DNA of 64,000 nucleotides from Vombatus ursinus (taxonomy: Eukaryota > Chordata > Mammalia > Diprotodontia > Vombatidae): contig NW_020954581.1 in assembly GCF_900497805.2 (NCBI RefSeq), positions 2,289,272 through 2,353,271 on the forward strand. The letters run 5' to 3'. The notes below the pieces were generated by a model. That model was given only the letters and a program-made list of their open reading frames with translations. It did no database searches and was not told the origin of the DNA. A program made the translations under genes and the position numbers. Numbering within the stretch: the stretch's first letter is position 1; each line of letters begins with the position of its first letter. Below are positions 32,695 to 42,898 of this stretch, in pieces.

Positions 32695-33222
32695 TGCCTT
32701 GGTTAAAGAGGCATTTGAGTCTATAAGATTTTGTTTTGGTTGGGCCTTTGTCAATTTTGAGTAAGATTGAAGTAAGTTTCTGCTCATCAGCTGGGAGGGC
32801 TCCCATCTGCTCAAACACCATTGAAAGCTGCCCATTTCAACAAGTGACTTGTTACGCAGTCACAGGAATTTATTTTCAAATTCTCCAGCATCGTATCTAT
32901 TGCTGTCTTCTTCTAAAGAATTTGTAGTGGATCCTCCAAAAGGTCATTGATAAAGTGTCTGTGAAGGTCTAATAGTTTCTCATGTGGATGAGAATTAAGG
33001 TATTTGTCAAATTCAAATGATCACAGTAGGTCTCAAGCAATTAAAATGGCATCACATTTTGCAAATTCTTCCACAAAGAAGCATCTGCTGAGTTTTGCTT
33101 AAGCATTTGTATTTGAATTCAGTTCAACAGAAAAGTATTTGGCTAATAGTATGTTTAATCTTGTCTGGTTTTTATGAAAACTCTGTTGCAAATATTTCTG
33201 TCCTTTTAGCACACTTCTGACA
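32695..33222. other. Unassigned unique stretch
   Basis: No repeat is recognised. The 63-codon frame at 32736 lacks any known motif. Confidence 0.4.
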
Positions 33223-33445
33223 AATCTTAGGATCACAGATTTAGAGCCAGGATGTACATTAATACAGAAGTGAATTGTCTTGGATTTCCCTAGAGACCTA
33301 CTTGTCCAACCCCCTTATGTTTCAGAAGAGACAGCTGAAGCCCAGGAGAGAACATGACTTTCCCAGGGTCATACGAAAGCAGTACATTACAGGGCTGGGA
33401 TTAAAACCTGGCTCTAACTCAATGCTTCTTCTGCCATCCCAAGCA
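33223..33445 (-). repeat. MIR3-type SINE
   Basis: The complement shows 'atcacagatttagagccagg', 'cctacttgtccaaccccct', 'gactttcccagggtcatac' and 'gattaaaacctggctctaac'. Confidence 0.8.
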
Positions 33446-33830
33446 CCTCCAGACTCATAATTCTGGTAGTAAAAGCATGGACTCTGTCTCTCCTTGTAAC
33501 TGGCACTCCCAGATGGTTCCAGGGTTGAAAGCTTCGGTGAAGGCCTATCTAGCTATAGGATCCTCTGTTTCCCTTGCTTATTGGCACCTGCTTGGTCTAC
33601 ACACCATCATCTCTCTTCCCACGTCTTCTAACTCATCATCTGTCTACTCTCCAGTTCCATTACTCATCCTCTGTGAGATCCATCTCCTACCCCTAATACC
33701 TTTATACCGGTTCTGTCCAGTACTTCAAATGATCTCCTACCTTACCTCTACCTAGTAAGAGTCCCTTCTAAACAGAAGTCACCTCCTAGAGTACTACACA
33801 AAGCCTTTCCCAATTACCCTAGTTGCTAGT

Positions 33831-33900
33831 GTAATTTCTTCAACTGCAAAATGAAGAAGTTAGACTAGCTGGTCTCCAAAGTCCTTTCCACTTCTAGACC
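33831..33900 (+). repeat. MIR3-type 3' fragment
   Basis: It has 'cttcaactgcaaaatgaag' and 'agtcctttccacttctaga'. Confidence 0.65.
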
Positions 33901-33901
33901 T

Positions 33902-34035
33902 GGGGCATCTAGGTGGTATAATGACTAGAACCCTGGACCTAGACTCGGGAAGACCTGAATTTAAATCTAGTCTTAGACACTTTACCAGCTATGTGACCTT
34001 GGACAAGTCACTCAACCTCTGTTTACCTCATTGAA
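33902..34035 (+). repeat. tRNA-derived CORE-SINE, 3'-truncated
   Basis: It has 'ggggcatctaggtggtataa', 'gaagacctgaatttaaatc' and CORE. It stops after 'tctgtttacctcatt' with no RTE tail. Confidence 0.8.
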
Positions 34036-34059
34036 ACAACCCATGCTCCCACCATCTTG

Positions 34060-34264
34060 AAAATTACTCCATATTTTCTCTCTAGGGCCATCTCCAGTCA
34101 TCCCGATCTATATCTTGCCATTGGACTCAGATGGAGGAGACAGCGAGGCTGGTGACTTTGCACAGTCTTCCCTCACTTAAATCCAATTCACCTGCAAGTC
34201 ATGGTATCACCTTCCTGATGTCCTGGTCCTCTTCAAGAACAAAGGACACACAACTACAACAGTA
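34060..34264 (-). repeat. Family-D SINE
   Basis: The complement shows 'gggccatctccagtcatccc', 'gactttgcacagtcttccc', 'cttaaatccaattcacctgc' and 'cctcttcaagaacaaagga'. Confidence 0.8.
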
Positions 34265-34474
34265 GTTTCTCTACATAAGTTTTGTAAAAACTTATCTGTG
34301 TATATGTTTGCCACCCCCCACCCCCAATTGAATATAATGATTGTTTTAACTATTAACTGAGGACAACAGTTGTTTTATTTTTGGTTTTACATTCCCCCTC
34401 CCCACTTCTACCCCTGCCAGAGCCTAGCAGAGTGCCTGGCACAAAGTCGGTGCTTGTAGAATGGAATGAGATTG

Positions 34475-35405
34475 GGGGAAAACTTCCTTCCTCATAAGTT
34501 AACCAAGGGAGCTCTGCTGACTCAGTGACTCAGAGAAAACTTCTTCCCCAGCATTATCCCTCAAGAAAAAGGGAGAGGGGAAAGAGGGAGAAGGAATGGC
34601 ACCCAGGCTAGCCCCCGAAGAAGGCACCAGCCACATGATGGCTTCTTAGCTTTACTTTTTAAAGAGAGGAAGATCACCTACACTCTTCCATCTAATTGTG
34701 GCCTTAAATGGCTCTTTAGCAATGCCTCGCAGGACCTCCGTTATAGAGTTGTGAGAGAAAGAGTCAGCAAGAGTTGATGAAAGTGTGGCTTCTTCATTGC
34801 CAGGTAGCAAAATTGAATTGTTAAGCCTCTAACCCATTCCCTTATCATCCTTTACATTTTGAAAATGTTTGCCGGAAATCCAGGCATGCTCTGAATGCGT
34901 TATTGTTCCCATCTCTGCAGATAGAATCAAACTCAAGGAAAATGATTAAATTAAAATATAATCCGGTCTTGAGTAAATTGTAAATCTGGGCTGAATACAA
35001 AGCATAATCCTTTGTAGATAGGCCTTGCGCTCTCTGGCTGCCTGGGAGATTAAAGTATGTGCAGATAGCTTGCAAACTGAACTAAAGTTTCTTAGGAGTA
35101 ACAAATGGAGAAGGTTTAACTGGGTTTGCATTTGTCAACCCACTAAAGTTACCACCTTTGTCCATTGTCCAGTCCCAAATTTATGACATTTTTTTCCTTG
35201 AAATGTAAATGCCTTTGGAAACATAAACAATCTCTAGCATTAATGACTCCTGTGTACAATGCCTTTGACAAAGACAGTGTCCCTTAGGATCTGTTTCAAG
35301 CCTTAAGACATCAAATGGAATTTTCCTTAGGAAGGCTATACTGCTTGGTCTCGAGGTATCTGCAGCAATCAATTCTTGCTTTAACCTTTGGAACATACCA
35401 TTGAT
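34475..35405. other. Repeat-free island, candidate conserved non-coding DNA
   Basis: About 930 bases contain no repeat that I can name. The part 34820-35170 has homeobox-like ATTA/TAAT and GATTAAA motifs (34940-34980), few simple repeats and no open frame with coding character. I describe it as a regulatory candidate only because it is repeat-free and motif-rich. Confidence 0.35.
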
Positions 35406-35409
35406 TGAT

Positions 35410-35592
35410 TTAGATGGTGTCTGCATGCCCTAGCTTTTGTATGTATGTTGTATGTCCTTATAGTATATGCTCACATGTTATTTTCCCCCAATAGAAGGTA
35501 AACTCTGTGAGATCAGAGACTGTTTCATTTTTTTGTCTTTGAAATCCTGGCACAGAGCAGATACTCAATGGCAATAGGTAGGATTATTGATA
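35410..35592 (+). repeat. L2 LINE 3' terminus
   Basis: It has 'ccaatagaaggtaaactctg', 'gagactgtttcattttttt' and 'ctggcacagagcagatactc'. Confidence 0.75.
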
Positions 35593-35639
35593 TCTGCATA
35601 GTTCTAATATAATAAAGAATATCCCCTTTGTTGTGAGAT

Positions 35640-35706
35640 GTTCCTCCCTCTCCAATCTTTCCCTCCCTCCTTTCCTCCCTCTCCCTCTCCCTTTCCCTCT
35701 CCCTTC
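35640..35706. repeat. Polypyrimidine (CCCT/CCTT)n tract
   Basis: About 65 bases are almost entirely C and T. The open frame on the other strand (KGEGKGEGEGGK) is an artefact. Confidence 0.9.
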
Positions 35707-35904
35707 AGTGGGGCTCCTTGGACTACTCCCTTAGACTTCCTATAAGCAGTGGTGGGGGGAAGGAATATACCACTTAGGTAATTGTAAGGTTTTTTTTTCT
35801 TCCTTAAAAATTCTTTGGTTATCCTGGCCTGTGGCATGTGGAGACATAACATGGTAATATGGAAAAAATGAAGGATGCAAAAGTAAAAAAAAAATAGATC
35901 TGAC

Positions 35905-36012
35905 TTTGAATTCAGTCATGAAAGTTCTTAGCTGTGTGACCCTGGACAAGTCACTTAGCCCTGCTATAATTTCAGGTCTATAAAAGAGATTATACTATCT
36001 TACAGATTTTCT
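35905..36012 (+). repeat. MIR fragment
   Basis: It has the CORE 'gctgtgtgaccctggacaa' and 'gtcacttagccctgctata'. Confidence 0.65.
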
Positions 36013-36049
36013 TTAAGAAATCACTTTATAAACCTTAAAATGCTAAGCT

Positions 36050-37260
36050 GATGGCCTTCTGAGCAGAGAAAAATGAACGGATGCAAGATATGGTGTGTTA
36101 CGGAAGTAGGACTGACAGACCTTGGCAATTGATAGGCTAGGGAGGATGAAGGAGAGAGAAGAGTCAAGGATGCTTTATGAAGTTATGAGCCTGAGAGAAT
36201 AGGGGTGTCATTGACAGATATAAGATCATTGGGAAGAGGGGCAGATTCAGGGGGAAATATGATAAATTTGGCTTTAGACTTTGAGGTAGCAACAGGATAC
36301 CCAGAGGAAGATGTTAAACATTCAATTAGAGATGCAAAATAGGCGCTCAGGAGAAAGTTTAGCTCAGGATATACAGATTTTAAACACAGAGAGATCAATC
36401 ACACCCATGGGAAGATAGAGGTCACCAAAAAAAGAGTATAGAGAGAGGAGGTCCACAATAGAGCTTTGGAGGGTCTAAATGATGGATCAGTCAATCAAGT
36501 AAGCACCCAGTGCATACCAGGCTTTAGATGCTGGGATGAAAAAGCAAGAATGAACTATTCCTTGCCTTCAGGGAATTTGTTCTATAGGGGGAAACAACAC
36601 ATATACACATAAGTAGATGCAAAATAGGAATAAAACAAATACAAACTCATTTGCAAGGATGGGGTGAAGACATCGGGGGAATGAGAAAAATGGATGTAGT
36701 GTTTAAGTTACATTTTTACAGAAAATAAGGGATTTTAAGAGACATTCTAAACGTGGGACACCCAATGCAAAGAAACAGAAAGAGGAGGTACAACATCACG
36801 TGTGAAGATCCACGGGAAGGTCAGGTTAGCTAGAGCACAAAGTGCTTGAAGAGGGAGGGGGAGAAAAGATTAAGCATTTGTATAGCACCTATTATATGCC
36901 AGGAATAGTGCCAAGCACTTTACAAATATTATCTCATTTGATACCCAAAACAAACCTGTAAGATAGGTGCGATTATCATCCCCTTTTTCCAGTTGAGAAA
37001 ATTTAGGCAAACAGAGGTTAAGGGAATTCCCCCAGGTCACACAGGTAGCATCTGAGGCTAGATTTGCACTCAGGTCTTCCTGACTCCAAGTTGAGCATTC
37101 TCTCCACTACTCTACCTAGCTGCTTGAAGGGGAGCACCACGTACACTATTTGTGAAGAAGTAGGTTGGAATCACATTGTGAGGTGTGGATGGAACCACAT
37201 TGTGATGGATAGATGGATGGATAATCGTCTAACAAAATAGAATAAGAAGTCAAAAAATCA
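36050..37260 (-). repeat. L2 LINE 3' region, interrupted
   Basis: The complement shows 'gcttctgagcagagaa'-like sequence, 'ggctttagactttgaggta', 'agagctttggagggtctaa', then a terminus ('taagcacccagtgcatacc', 'ccttgccttcagggaattt'). Order suggests more than one L2 piece or an internal rearrangement. A THER1 interrupts it at 36857-37120. Confidence 0.65.
36857..37120 (-). repeat. MIR/THER1-type CORE-SINE with TSD
   Basis: Full-length complement: 'gccaagcactttacaaatat', 'gcaaacagaggttaagggaa', 'caggtcttcctgactccaag' and 'ctctacctagc'. Flanked by 'tgcttgaagaggga' (36843-36856) and 'tgcttgaaggggag' (37121-37134). Confidence 0.85.
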
Positions 37261-37455
37261 GGAGAGAGCAGTTACCAAAGCAAATCATAGAACACTGTGA
37301 TCTCAAAAGAATCAAAATTTTGGCAGACCCAAAAAAATAATGGAAAGATGCATGTTGTGTGCAAGGGTAATACAATATATAACCAATGACAGCTTAAGAA
37401 AAAGAAGTATCAAAGACATCAATGACTTGAAAAGGAGATGGGCCACACATGTAGT
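37215..37455 (+). repeat. RTE-like LINE, ORF2 C-terminal fragment
   Basis: The plus strand near 37360-37455 reads ITNDSLRKRSIKDINDLKRRW then THVVSI. This matches the family pattern (I)TN..LR.R....DI....K.RWAGHV.R at the end of RTE/Jockey-type ORF2. It is the likely mobilising partner class of the RTE-tailed SINEs. Decayed. Confidence 0.5.
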
Positions 37456-37872
37456 AAGTATCAGTAATAAAGGATAATAACAATAGCTAACATCTATAGA
37501 ATACGTTAAGAGGCAGTAGATAGAGCCCTGAACCTAGAGTCAGGAAGACTGGGTTCAAATCCAGCCATATACTACTATGTGACTCTGGGCAAGTCACTTC
37601 ACCCTGTTTGCCTCAGTTTCCTCATCTGTAAAATGAGCTGGAGAAGGAAATGGCAAAATGTGCCACTATCTTTGCCAAGAAAACCTCAAATAGGGTCATG
37701 AAGAGTCAGACATGACTGAAATGACTCAACAACAACAACATCTAGTACATTAAGGTTTGCAACACTCTTTGCACTTTACCTCATTTGATCCTCACAACAA
37801 CCTCAAGAAGTAGGTCCAATTTTGATTCCCATTTTATAAATGGGGAAGCTGGAAACACTGTAGTCTCCAAAG
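37456..37872 (-). repeat. MIR/THER1-type SINE split by a younger SINE
   Basis: The left piece is 'aacaatagctaacatctata' (37469-37510). The right piece is 'taaggtttgcaacactcttt' to 'attttataaatggggaagct' (37741-37865). Confidence 0.8.
37511..37738 (+). repeat. Mar1-type SINE with RTE-like tail
   Basis: It has 'aggcagtagatagagccctg', CORE, 'gctggagaaggaaatggca' and 'gagtcagacatgactgaaa', ending in (AAC)n. The TSD is approximate ('tagaatacgttaag' and 'tagtacattaag'). Confidence 0.88.
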
Positions 37873-38059
37873 TAAAGATCCAAGTTGTCTTGCTTCTTTA
37901 AGTATTGCTTTTGAACCATGCTTTCATGTCTTGAAGCATTATTAGAATGTCCCTTAGGTATCCATTTGATTTTGGGATACACTTTATATGTTTACTCTTT
38001 GAGGGACTTCTCTTTTCTGCAATGGAAAGAGCACTAAATTAGAGATGATAAAAGCGAAG

Positions 38060-38198
38060 ATTTAGAAGAGAACTCAGAGTTCATCTAGTCTTTCTTCTTG
38101 CCTCTTACTTAACAAATAAGGAAACTGAGGCTCAGAGACTGACCTGCTCCAGATCATACCATATAGTGAGGGGGAGAATCTAGATGTGAACTTAGGTC
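38060..38198 (-). repeat. MIR3-type SINE
   Basis: The complement shows 'cagagttcatctagtctttc' and 'aaataaggaaactgaggctc'. Confidence 0.75.
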
Positions 38199-38199
38199 A

Positions 38200-38542
38200 C
38201 AGGGTTCTTGTGAGCAGGGATTGTTTCATTCGTACAGTGCCTAGCAAAATGCCTGACGTAGTGTTGTTGAGTCGTTTTTTTGGTCATATCTAACTCTTTG
38301 TGATCCCATTTGGGGTTTTCTTAGCAAAGATGCTGGAGTGGTTTGCCATTTCATTCTCCAGCTCATTTTACAGATGAGGAAACTGAGGCAACAGGGTTAT
38401 TAAGTGACTTGCCTAGTAAGTGTCTAAGGCCAGACTTGAACTCAGGTCTTCTTGATTGAGGCCCAGTGCTCTTTCCACTGTGCCACCTAGCTGCCCACCT
38501 GAAATGGTAAGCACTTCAGTAAATATTTTTTGATTGATTGGT
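38200..38542 (+). repeat. L2 LINE 3' terminus split by a SINE
   Basis: The left part is 'gtgagcagggattgtttcat' and 'agtgcctagcaaaatgcctg' (38211-38261). The right part is 'gtaagcacttcagtaaatat' (38508-38540). Confidence 0.75.
38262..38496 (-). repeat. Mar1-type SINE with RTE-like tail
   Basis: The complement shows 'gatcccatttggggttttct', 'ggagtggtttgccatttcat', 'gatgaggaaactgaggcaac' and the complete head 'ctgtgccacctagctgccc'. Confidence 0.92.
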
Positions 38543-38574
38543 TCTGCATTTAGCTTTCTTCCTACTGCACTGTG

Positions 38575-38668
38575 TTGTCTGGATTGCAGTCCTAGGTCTA
38601 TTACCTCACGCAGTATGAAGTTGGGCAAGTCTCTTAACTACTCTATTTCCTCATCTACAAAATATTGA
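38575..38668 (+). repeat. MIR-class fragment
   Basis: The stretch 'agttgggcaagtctcttaac' and 'atttcctcatctacaaaata' mark it. Confidence 0.6.
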
Positions 38669-38679
38669 CTGAAAAATCC

Positions 38680-38832
38680 CTCCCTAGCCACCATACTCCT
38701 TTAGGTGGTGTCTTCCCCATTAGAAGGTAAGCCCCTTGTGGGCAGGGCTATCTTTTTTTTCTATTTGTGTCCCCAGGTTTAGCACAGTTTCTTACTCCCT
38801 AGTATACTCCTAACCATTGCTTTTTCCTTCAG
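38680..38832 (+). repeat. L2 LINE 3' terminus
   Basis: It has 'cattagaaggtaagcccctt', 'gtgggcagggctatct' and 'gtgtccccaggtttagcaca'. Confidence 0.8.
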
Positions 38833-39369
38833 TTATTTGTAAAGGAGTTGAGATGGCTCTCTCTGGTCCTTTCTCTCTCTCAAATCTAGAGATACCTCAT
38901 TACCACGATAACCATTTTGGTATAAAGCTCTTCTCACATATCCATCTATTTGTTTTTTACAACCTGTGAAAATGAAGTTAATTTTCCCATTTTTTATTAT
39001 TATAGTCTTCCACCTTGAAGATTAAATTTATTTGCTTTTCTCTCTTTAAGCCTTTCTCTCCCCACCCCCAAGTCTTAACTCCATGGCAGATAAAGCTGAG
39101 AGCTTCGAGTTAATCTGTCCCATGTTCAGTACTGAAATTGGATTGGGGAGCTGCTGAAGTTTTTCAACAACAGACTGGCTTAGTTGGATATCCTTCCGAA
39201 GTTGTGCTAATTCTTCCAGTATCACCTCTTTATTTCTTTGTGGATTTGCCCACTTGGAATGATTAATTTTTTGGTATCTTGTTACTCTTCTGATTGTCTA
39301 TTTCCTCCTAGAGAGAGAGTTAGGACATCATTACTCTCAAGGATGGAAGTATACATTAAGGATGTAAGT
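38833..39369. other. Unassigned unique stretch
   Basis: No repeat or exon is recognised. Confidence 0.4.
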
Positions 39370-39436
39370 GTATGTATGTGTGTATGTATATACATACGCA
39401 CATACATATACACAAATATATGCATATATATGTATC
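39370..39436. repeat. (TATG/TACA)n microsatellite
   Basis: Alternating purine-pyrimidine tetramers over about 65 bases. Confidence 0.85.
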
Positions 39437-39444
39437 AATCATAA

Positions 39445-40203
39445 TAAATGCATCCAGTATTTTTAATCACCTGCTATGTTCAAGACACTAAGTGCTGAAG
39501 ATACAAAGACAAAAATGAAACAATCCCTGCCCTCAAGAGGCTTATGTTTTAACAAAGAAGGGGACAAATGCACATGAAAATGTAAGGGAGGAGTATGTGA
39601 TTTCCCTCAGCTCAGTTGATGTAGTCACAGAAGACCATGAAGATAATCATAAGATGTTAATGAAATTATAGGGATGTGTCTACTCTCTGATACTTTTACA
39701 AGGCATGAGCACCTCTCTGATTAAATCATTAAGGGTTCAAACATCTCGGGAATAATTGTGGAGTAAGACTCTTGACGGGGAGGTAATTATACTCTTGATC
39801 TTGTCCCACCCCAATCAGTTATCCAACATGTAAAGAGGGGGAGAGAATACAAGAGAGATGGAAGAGACCCCTGTGGACATGAATGGATTTCTTTTTCTTC
39901 CTTGCACCCCACATTGGTCACGTTGCCTTGAAATGGGGTTACTTAACCAACAGGGGACACTGATCCAGTGGAGAGCAGAGACACATTCTAAACATACAGG
40001 GCTAGAGAAGAGCTACATAATGAATAAAAAATAAATATAAAGTAATTTGAGAGGAAGGAGGGAGGGATTAGCACCAGGGGAGGGCATGAGGATTAGGAAA
40101 GACCCAGTGAAGAAGGTGGCACCTGAGCTGAGCTTTGAAGGAAATTAGGAATTCCAAGAGGCAGAGATGAAGAATGGCCCATTCCAGGCGTGGAATAGTT
40201 ATG
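39445..40203 (-). repeat. L2 LINE 3' end with an unidentified insert
   Basis: L2 complement occurs at 39445-39590 ('gtgctgaagatacaaagaca', 'cctgccctcaagaggctta') and 40020-40203 ('gaaggtggcacctgagctga', 'ggcccattccaggcgtggaa'). The roughly 430 bases between are not L2 and not identified. Confidence 0.7.
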
Positions 40204-40204
40204 C

Positions 40205-40328
40205 TTATAGGATTCTAGATCTACTGTTAGATGGGACCCCAGAGGTCCAACCCCTCATTTTACAGATGAGGAAACAGAAACCCAGGGAAGTTAAGTGAAT
40301 TAGCCAAAATTATATAGGTAGTAAGCTT
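40205..40328 (-). repeat. MIR3-type SINE fragment
   Basis: The complement shows 'ggtccaacccctcattttac' and 'gaagttaagtgaattagcca'. Confidence 0.75.
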
Positions 40329-40331
40329 TAA

Positions 40332-40602
40332 AGGTATATGTATTGCATGTGTATGTCCACAGGTATATGTGTGTATATTATGGGTTTGTATGAATGTACA
40401 CGTACACATTATCACATGTGGTGCCTTGGAGGACCACATGTGGTTCGTGCACATGTGTACATACATATATGCACAGGTACTATATATGCATGATGCATTG
40501 TGTATACACACATGCACACCTGTGTGTATGCTTGCTTATGGGTATGTGCATACACATATATATTTGCATACACATGGGTGTATTGTATATCTCATGGGTA
40601 TG
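40332..40602. repeat. Degenerate (TG/TATG)n microsatellite
   Basis: About 270 bases alternate purine and pyrimidine (tatgtgtgt, catacaca, gtacata). Open frames on both strands here are cryptic repeats rich in C, H, I, Y and M and are not genes. Confidence 0.85.
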
Positions 40603-40828
40603 ATATGCTCTCTCTCTCCATCTCTATTTCTCTGGCTAGGAAAGAGTTATTCTGTTGGTTCATATAAGGCTAGATGAGGCTTTTTGATTTCCAGATCCAT
40701 CATTTTACAAAGACATTAGCTAGGGCCCACAAAGGGATGCTGGTTCTCTCTTGCAAACCTTCTGGCAGGCTCTAACTGCCATCAATATCCTTGTTTATTC
40801 CTACATAGCCACCTTTGCCTTCCACTCA
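40603..40828. other. Unassigned stretch
   Basis: Nothing recognised. Confidence 0.4.
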
Positions 40829-40829
40829 G

Positions 40830-41008
40830 AGAGTAAGTGCTGTAATAGAAAAAACATTGTCCTGGGAGATACAAGAGCTGAGTTGGAATCTAGCTGTGAT
40901 ACTTAACTAGTTAACTAATCCTGGGTAAATTACTTCAGTTCTCAGTTTCTTTATCTATAAAATAGGAATTATCATATTTGCTCTAGACTTTCTATCCCAT
41001 AGATATCT
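40830..41008 (+). repeat. MIR-class SINE
   Basis: It has 'gagctgagttggaatctagc', 'cagtttctttatctataaaa'. Confidence 0.65.
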
Positions 41009-41500
41009 ATCCTATAGATAGAAGAGTCACAACAAAGTCTAGCTCTTCAATATGCCTCAAAAAAGAAAGAAAAATATCCTGAAAGAGGTAAAAAAAAAAC
41101 TGAAATACTAAAAAAAAAAAAATTATTACCTCCTCTCAGCTGCTGCCTTTCCTTCACATGAGATAGGAAGTCATGTACCTTCTGACTCGCCTTTAACTGG
41201 ACTTTGGGCCAAACCAGCTAGGAAGGATTTCATCTTGTGACAGTGATAAAACCCCAAGCCCTGGGTCCATGGGCCTGTCTCTAATCCTCCAGTCTAGGAG
41301 AATTAGTCACCTAGAAAATACTCAATCCTGTCAGTACTTTTCCACCTAGCTCAAGGGGAATCTTAGAGGTGCCCAGCACTTAGTGGGGTGGTATGTATTA
41401 TTATAACTCATTACCAGTTGGGGATTACTGTCCCCAGTAATCAGCATACTGGGAACTGGAGGGACACATAATTGTTGGGGCTACCTAAGATGTGCATCTT
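41009..41500. other. Unassigned stretch with a nested inverted repeat
   Basis: A-runs at 41088-41122. At 41414-41459 there is a nested palindrome: CCAGTT (41414) pairs with AACTGG (41454-41459), and inside it GATTACTG (41423-41430) pairs with CAGTAATC (41435-41442). Confidence 0.5.
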
Positions 41501-41502
41501 AA

Positions 41503-41692
41503 GACAGCGTGGAATAATAGAAAGTATGCTGGTACTGGAGCCAGAGGAGGTGGGGTCAAATCTCCTCTCCTCTGTGAACTAACTCTGTGTCTTAGACAAG
41601 TCATTTAATCTCTCCAGACCTCAGTTTCTCAGTTTCAACAAGGGCATTGGACTGTGACCTGAACTCACTTCGTAGGGGGCTCTGGGTTGATT
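41503..41692 (+). repeat. MIR3-type CORE-SINE
   Basis: It has 'gcgtggaataatagaaagta', 'cttagacaagtcatttaatc' and 'gggcattggactgtgacctg'. Confidence 0.75.
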
Positions 41693-41796
41693 TGTGCCTA
41701 AGATAAACTTTGCTTTATTCCTAACTTTTGTTTCCTCTTAATTTGTAGCTGAGCACCAACCAGCTTGTTCTTCAGCTGACACACCATAATAAGACA

Positions 41797-41948
41797 GAGA
41801 ATTCAAATGGGACATGGAAGACCTAGGTTTGGGGATAGGCTCTGTCACCAATGAGTCATGTTATCTCTCTACGTCTCAGTTTCCTTTTTTGTGAAATAAA
41901 GGTTAAAGATTAATTATTTATATGATTCTGCCCAGATCTAACATGGCC
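41797..41948 (+). repeat. MIR3-type CORE-SINE
   Basis: It has 'atggaagacctaggtttggg' and 'acgtctcagtttcctttttt'. Confidence 0.65.
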
Positions 41949-42147
41949 ATAACCTTTTTGAAACGACATCTACAAGGCAAGACCTTTCTTTAGCTGTTCA
42001 TGATTTCTTTTTTTGCAGGACGTAGCAGGTGATTTCTTTATTTTTTCCCCATCAAAGTATGATCGAGCTATGTCTCCAGGGCAACAGAGATTAAATATAT
42101 TATGTAGTAATTTCTACATCTACACTATCATCAAAGAAATATTAAGT

Positions 42148-42298
42148 TACCTTTCCTACTGCTTAGCCATTCTAAACCTTAGTTTACTCATCTGTAAAAT
42201 GGGGATCTGCAATTCCTACCCTGCCTAGTTCACAGAGATGGAAGTAAGAAAAGAGATAATATGACATAAATGCACACTTTATAAACTTGGAAGATAAG
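42148..42298 (+). repeat. MIR/THER1-type SINE fragment
   Basis: It has 'cttagtttactcatctgtaa' and 'ataatatgacataaatgcac'. Confidence 0.65.
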
Positions 42299-42329
42299 GC
42301 GTCAGTGTCCTCTCTGACAAAATGAAGGG

Positions 42330-42588
42330 TATAGACATGGTGTGGCACAATGATTTGGGGGCCAGTAATCAGGAGACCCGGACAAGTGAATTAAGTTCTT
42401 TCACTTTAAATTTTGTTCCACCTGGGAAAGAAAGTACCAGCGTTGACACAAGACCTAGTTTTGAGATCCAGCTTGGCAGTTTAATAGCTACGTGAACGTG
42501 GGTAAGTCATTTAACCTGTGAGTTCCTCATCTGTAAAATAAGGTGATTGGATAAGTAGATAAATCCTAAATCTATGGCCCTTCAGGCT
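42330..42588 (+). repeat. MIR/MIR3-type SINE pieces
   Basis: A MIR head is likely at 42338-42390 ('gtaatcaggagacccggaca'). A second, better copy at 42440-42588 has 'gggtaagtcatttaacctg' and 'gtgattggataagtagataa'. Confidence 0.6.
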
Positions 42589-42829
42589 GATGGCTATTTC
42601 AGGATATCTCCTTTTTGGTTTGTATTCTCGCCTTGCCACACACTCTTACCCATCACTGTCCTCGGGGTCAGTGCTATCAGTCATTGATCAAGGTTGTCCT
42701 CGATTGTCATTTTAACCAGAGGTCACTTGCCAAAGTTGGTATGTCCTCAGCTCTAGGTTAGGCTTGATCCCACTCCAGATAGGTTGGCCCTCTGCATTAT
42801 GCTGTCTAATGGGCATCAGCCTCCCTGAT
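42589..42829. other. Unassigned stretch
   Basis: No repeat is recognised. Confidence 0.4.
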
Positions 42830-42898
42830 TATATTATAGGCACAGTGCTTGACCCATAGCAACTGCTCAATTCTTGTTGACTGGTCCATCATTTAAAT
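42830..42898 (+). repeat. L2 LINE 3' terminus
   Basis: It has 'ggcacagtgcttgacccata' and 'ctcaattcttgttgactgg'. Confidence 0.65.

Larger units (their letters stand above)
33560..34470 (+). repeat. L2 LINE 3' end, interrupted by three SINEs
   Basis: L2-like sequence precedes 33830 ('aagcctttcccaattaccct') and continues after 34265 ('acttatctgtgtatatgttt', 'gagcctagcagagtgcctgg', 'gtcggtgcttgtagaatgga'). The two halves abut in the consensus. The part before 33760 is weaker. Confidence 0.65.

Noticed and set aside
40260-40677. Cysteine- and histidine-rich frames on both strands
   Set aside because: They come from a degenerate TG/TATG repeat; cysteine and histidine follow from TGT and CAC/CAT codons.
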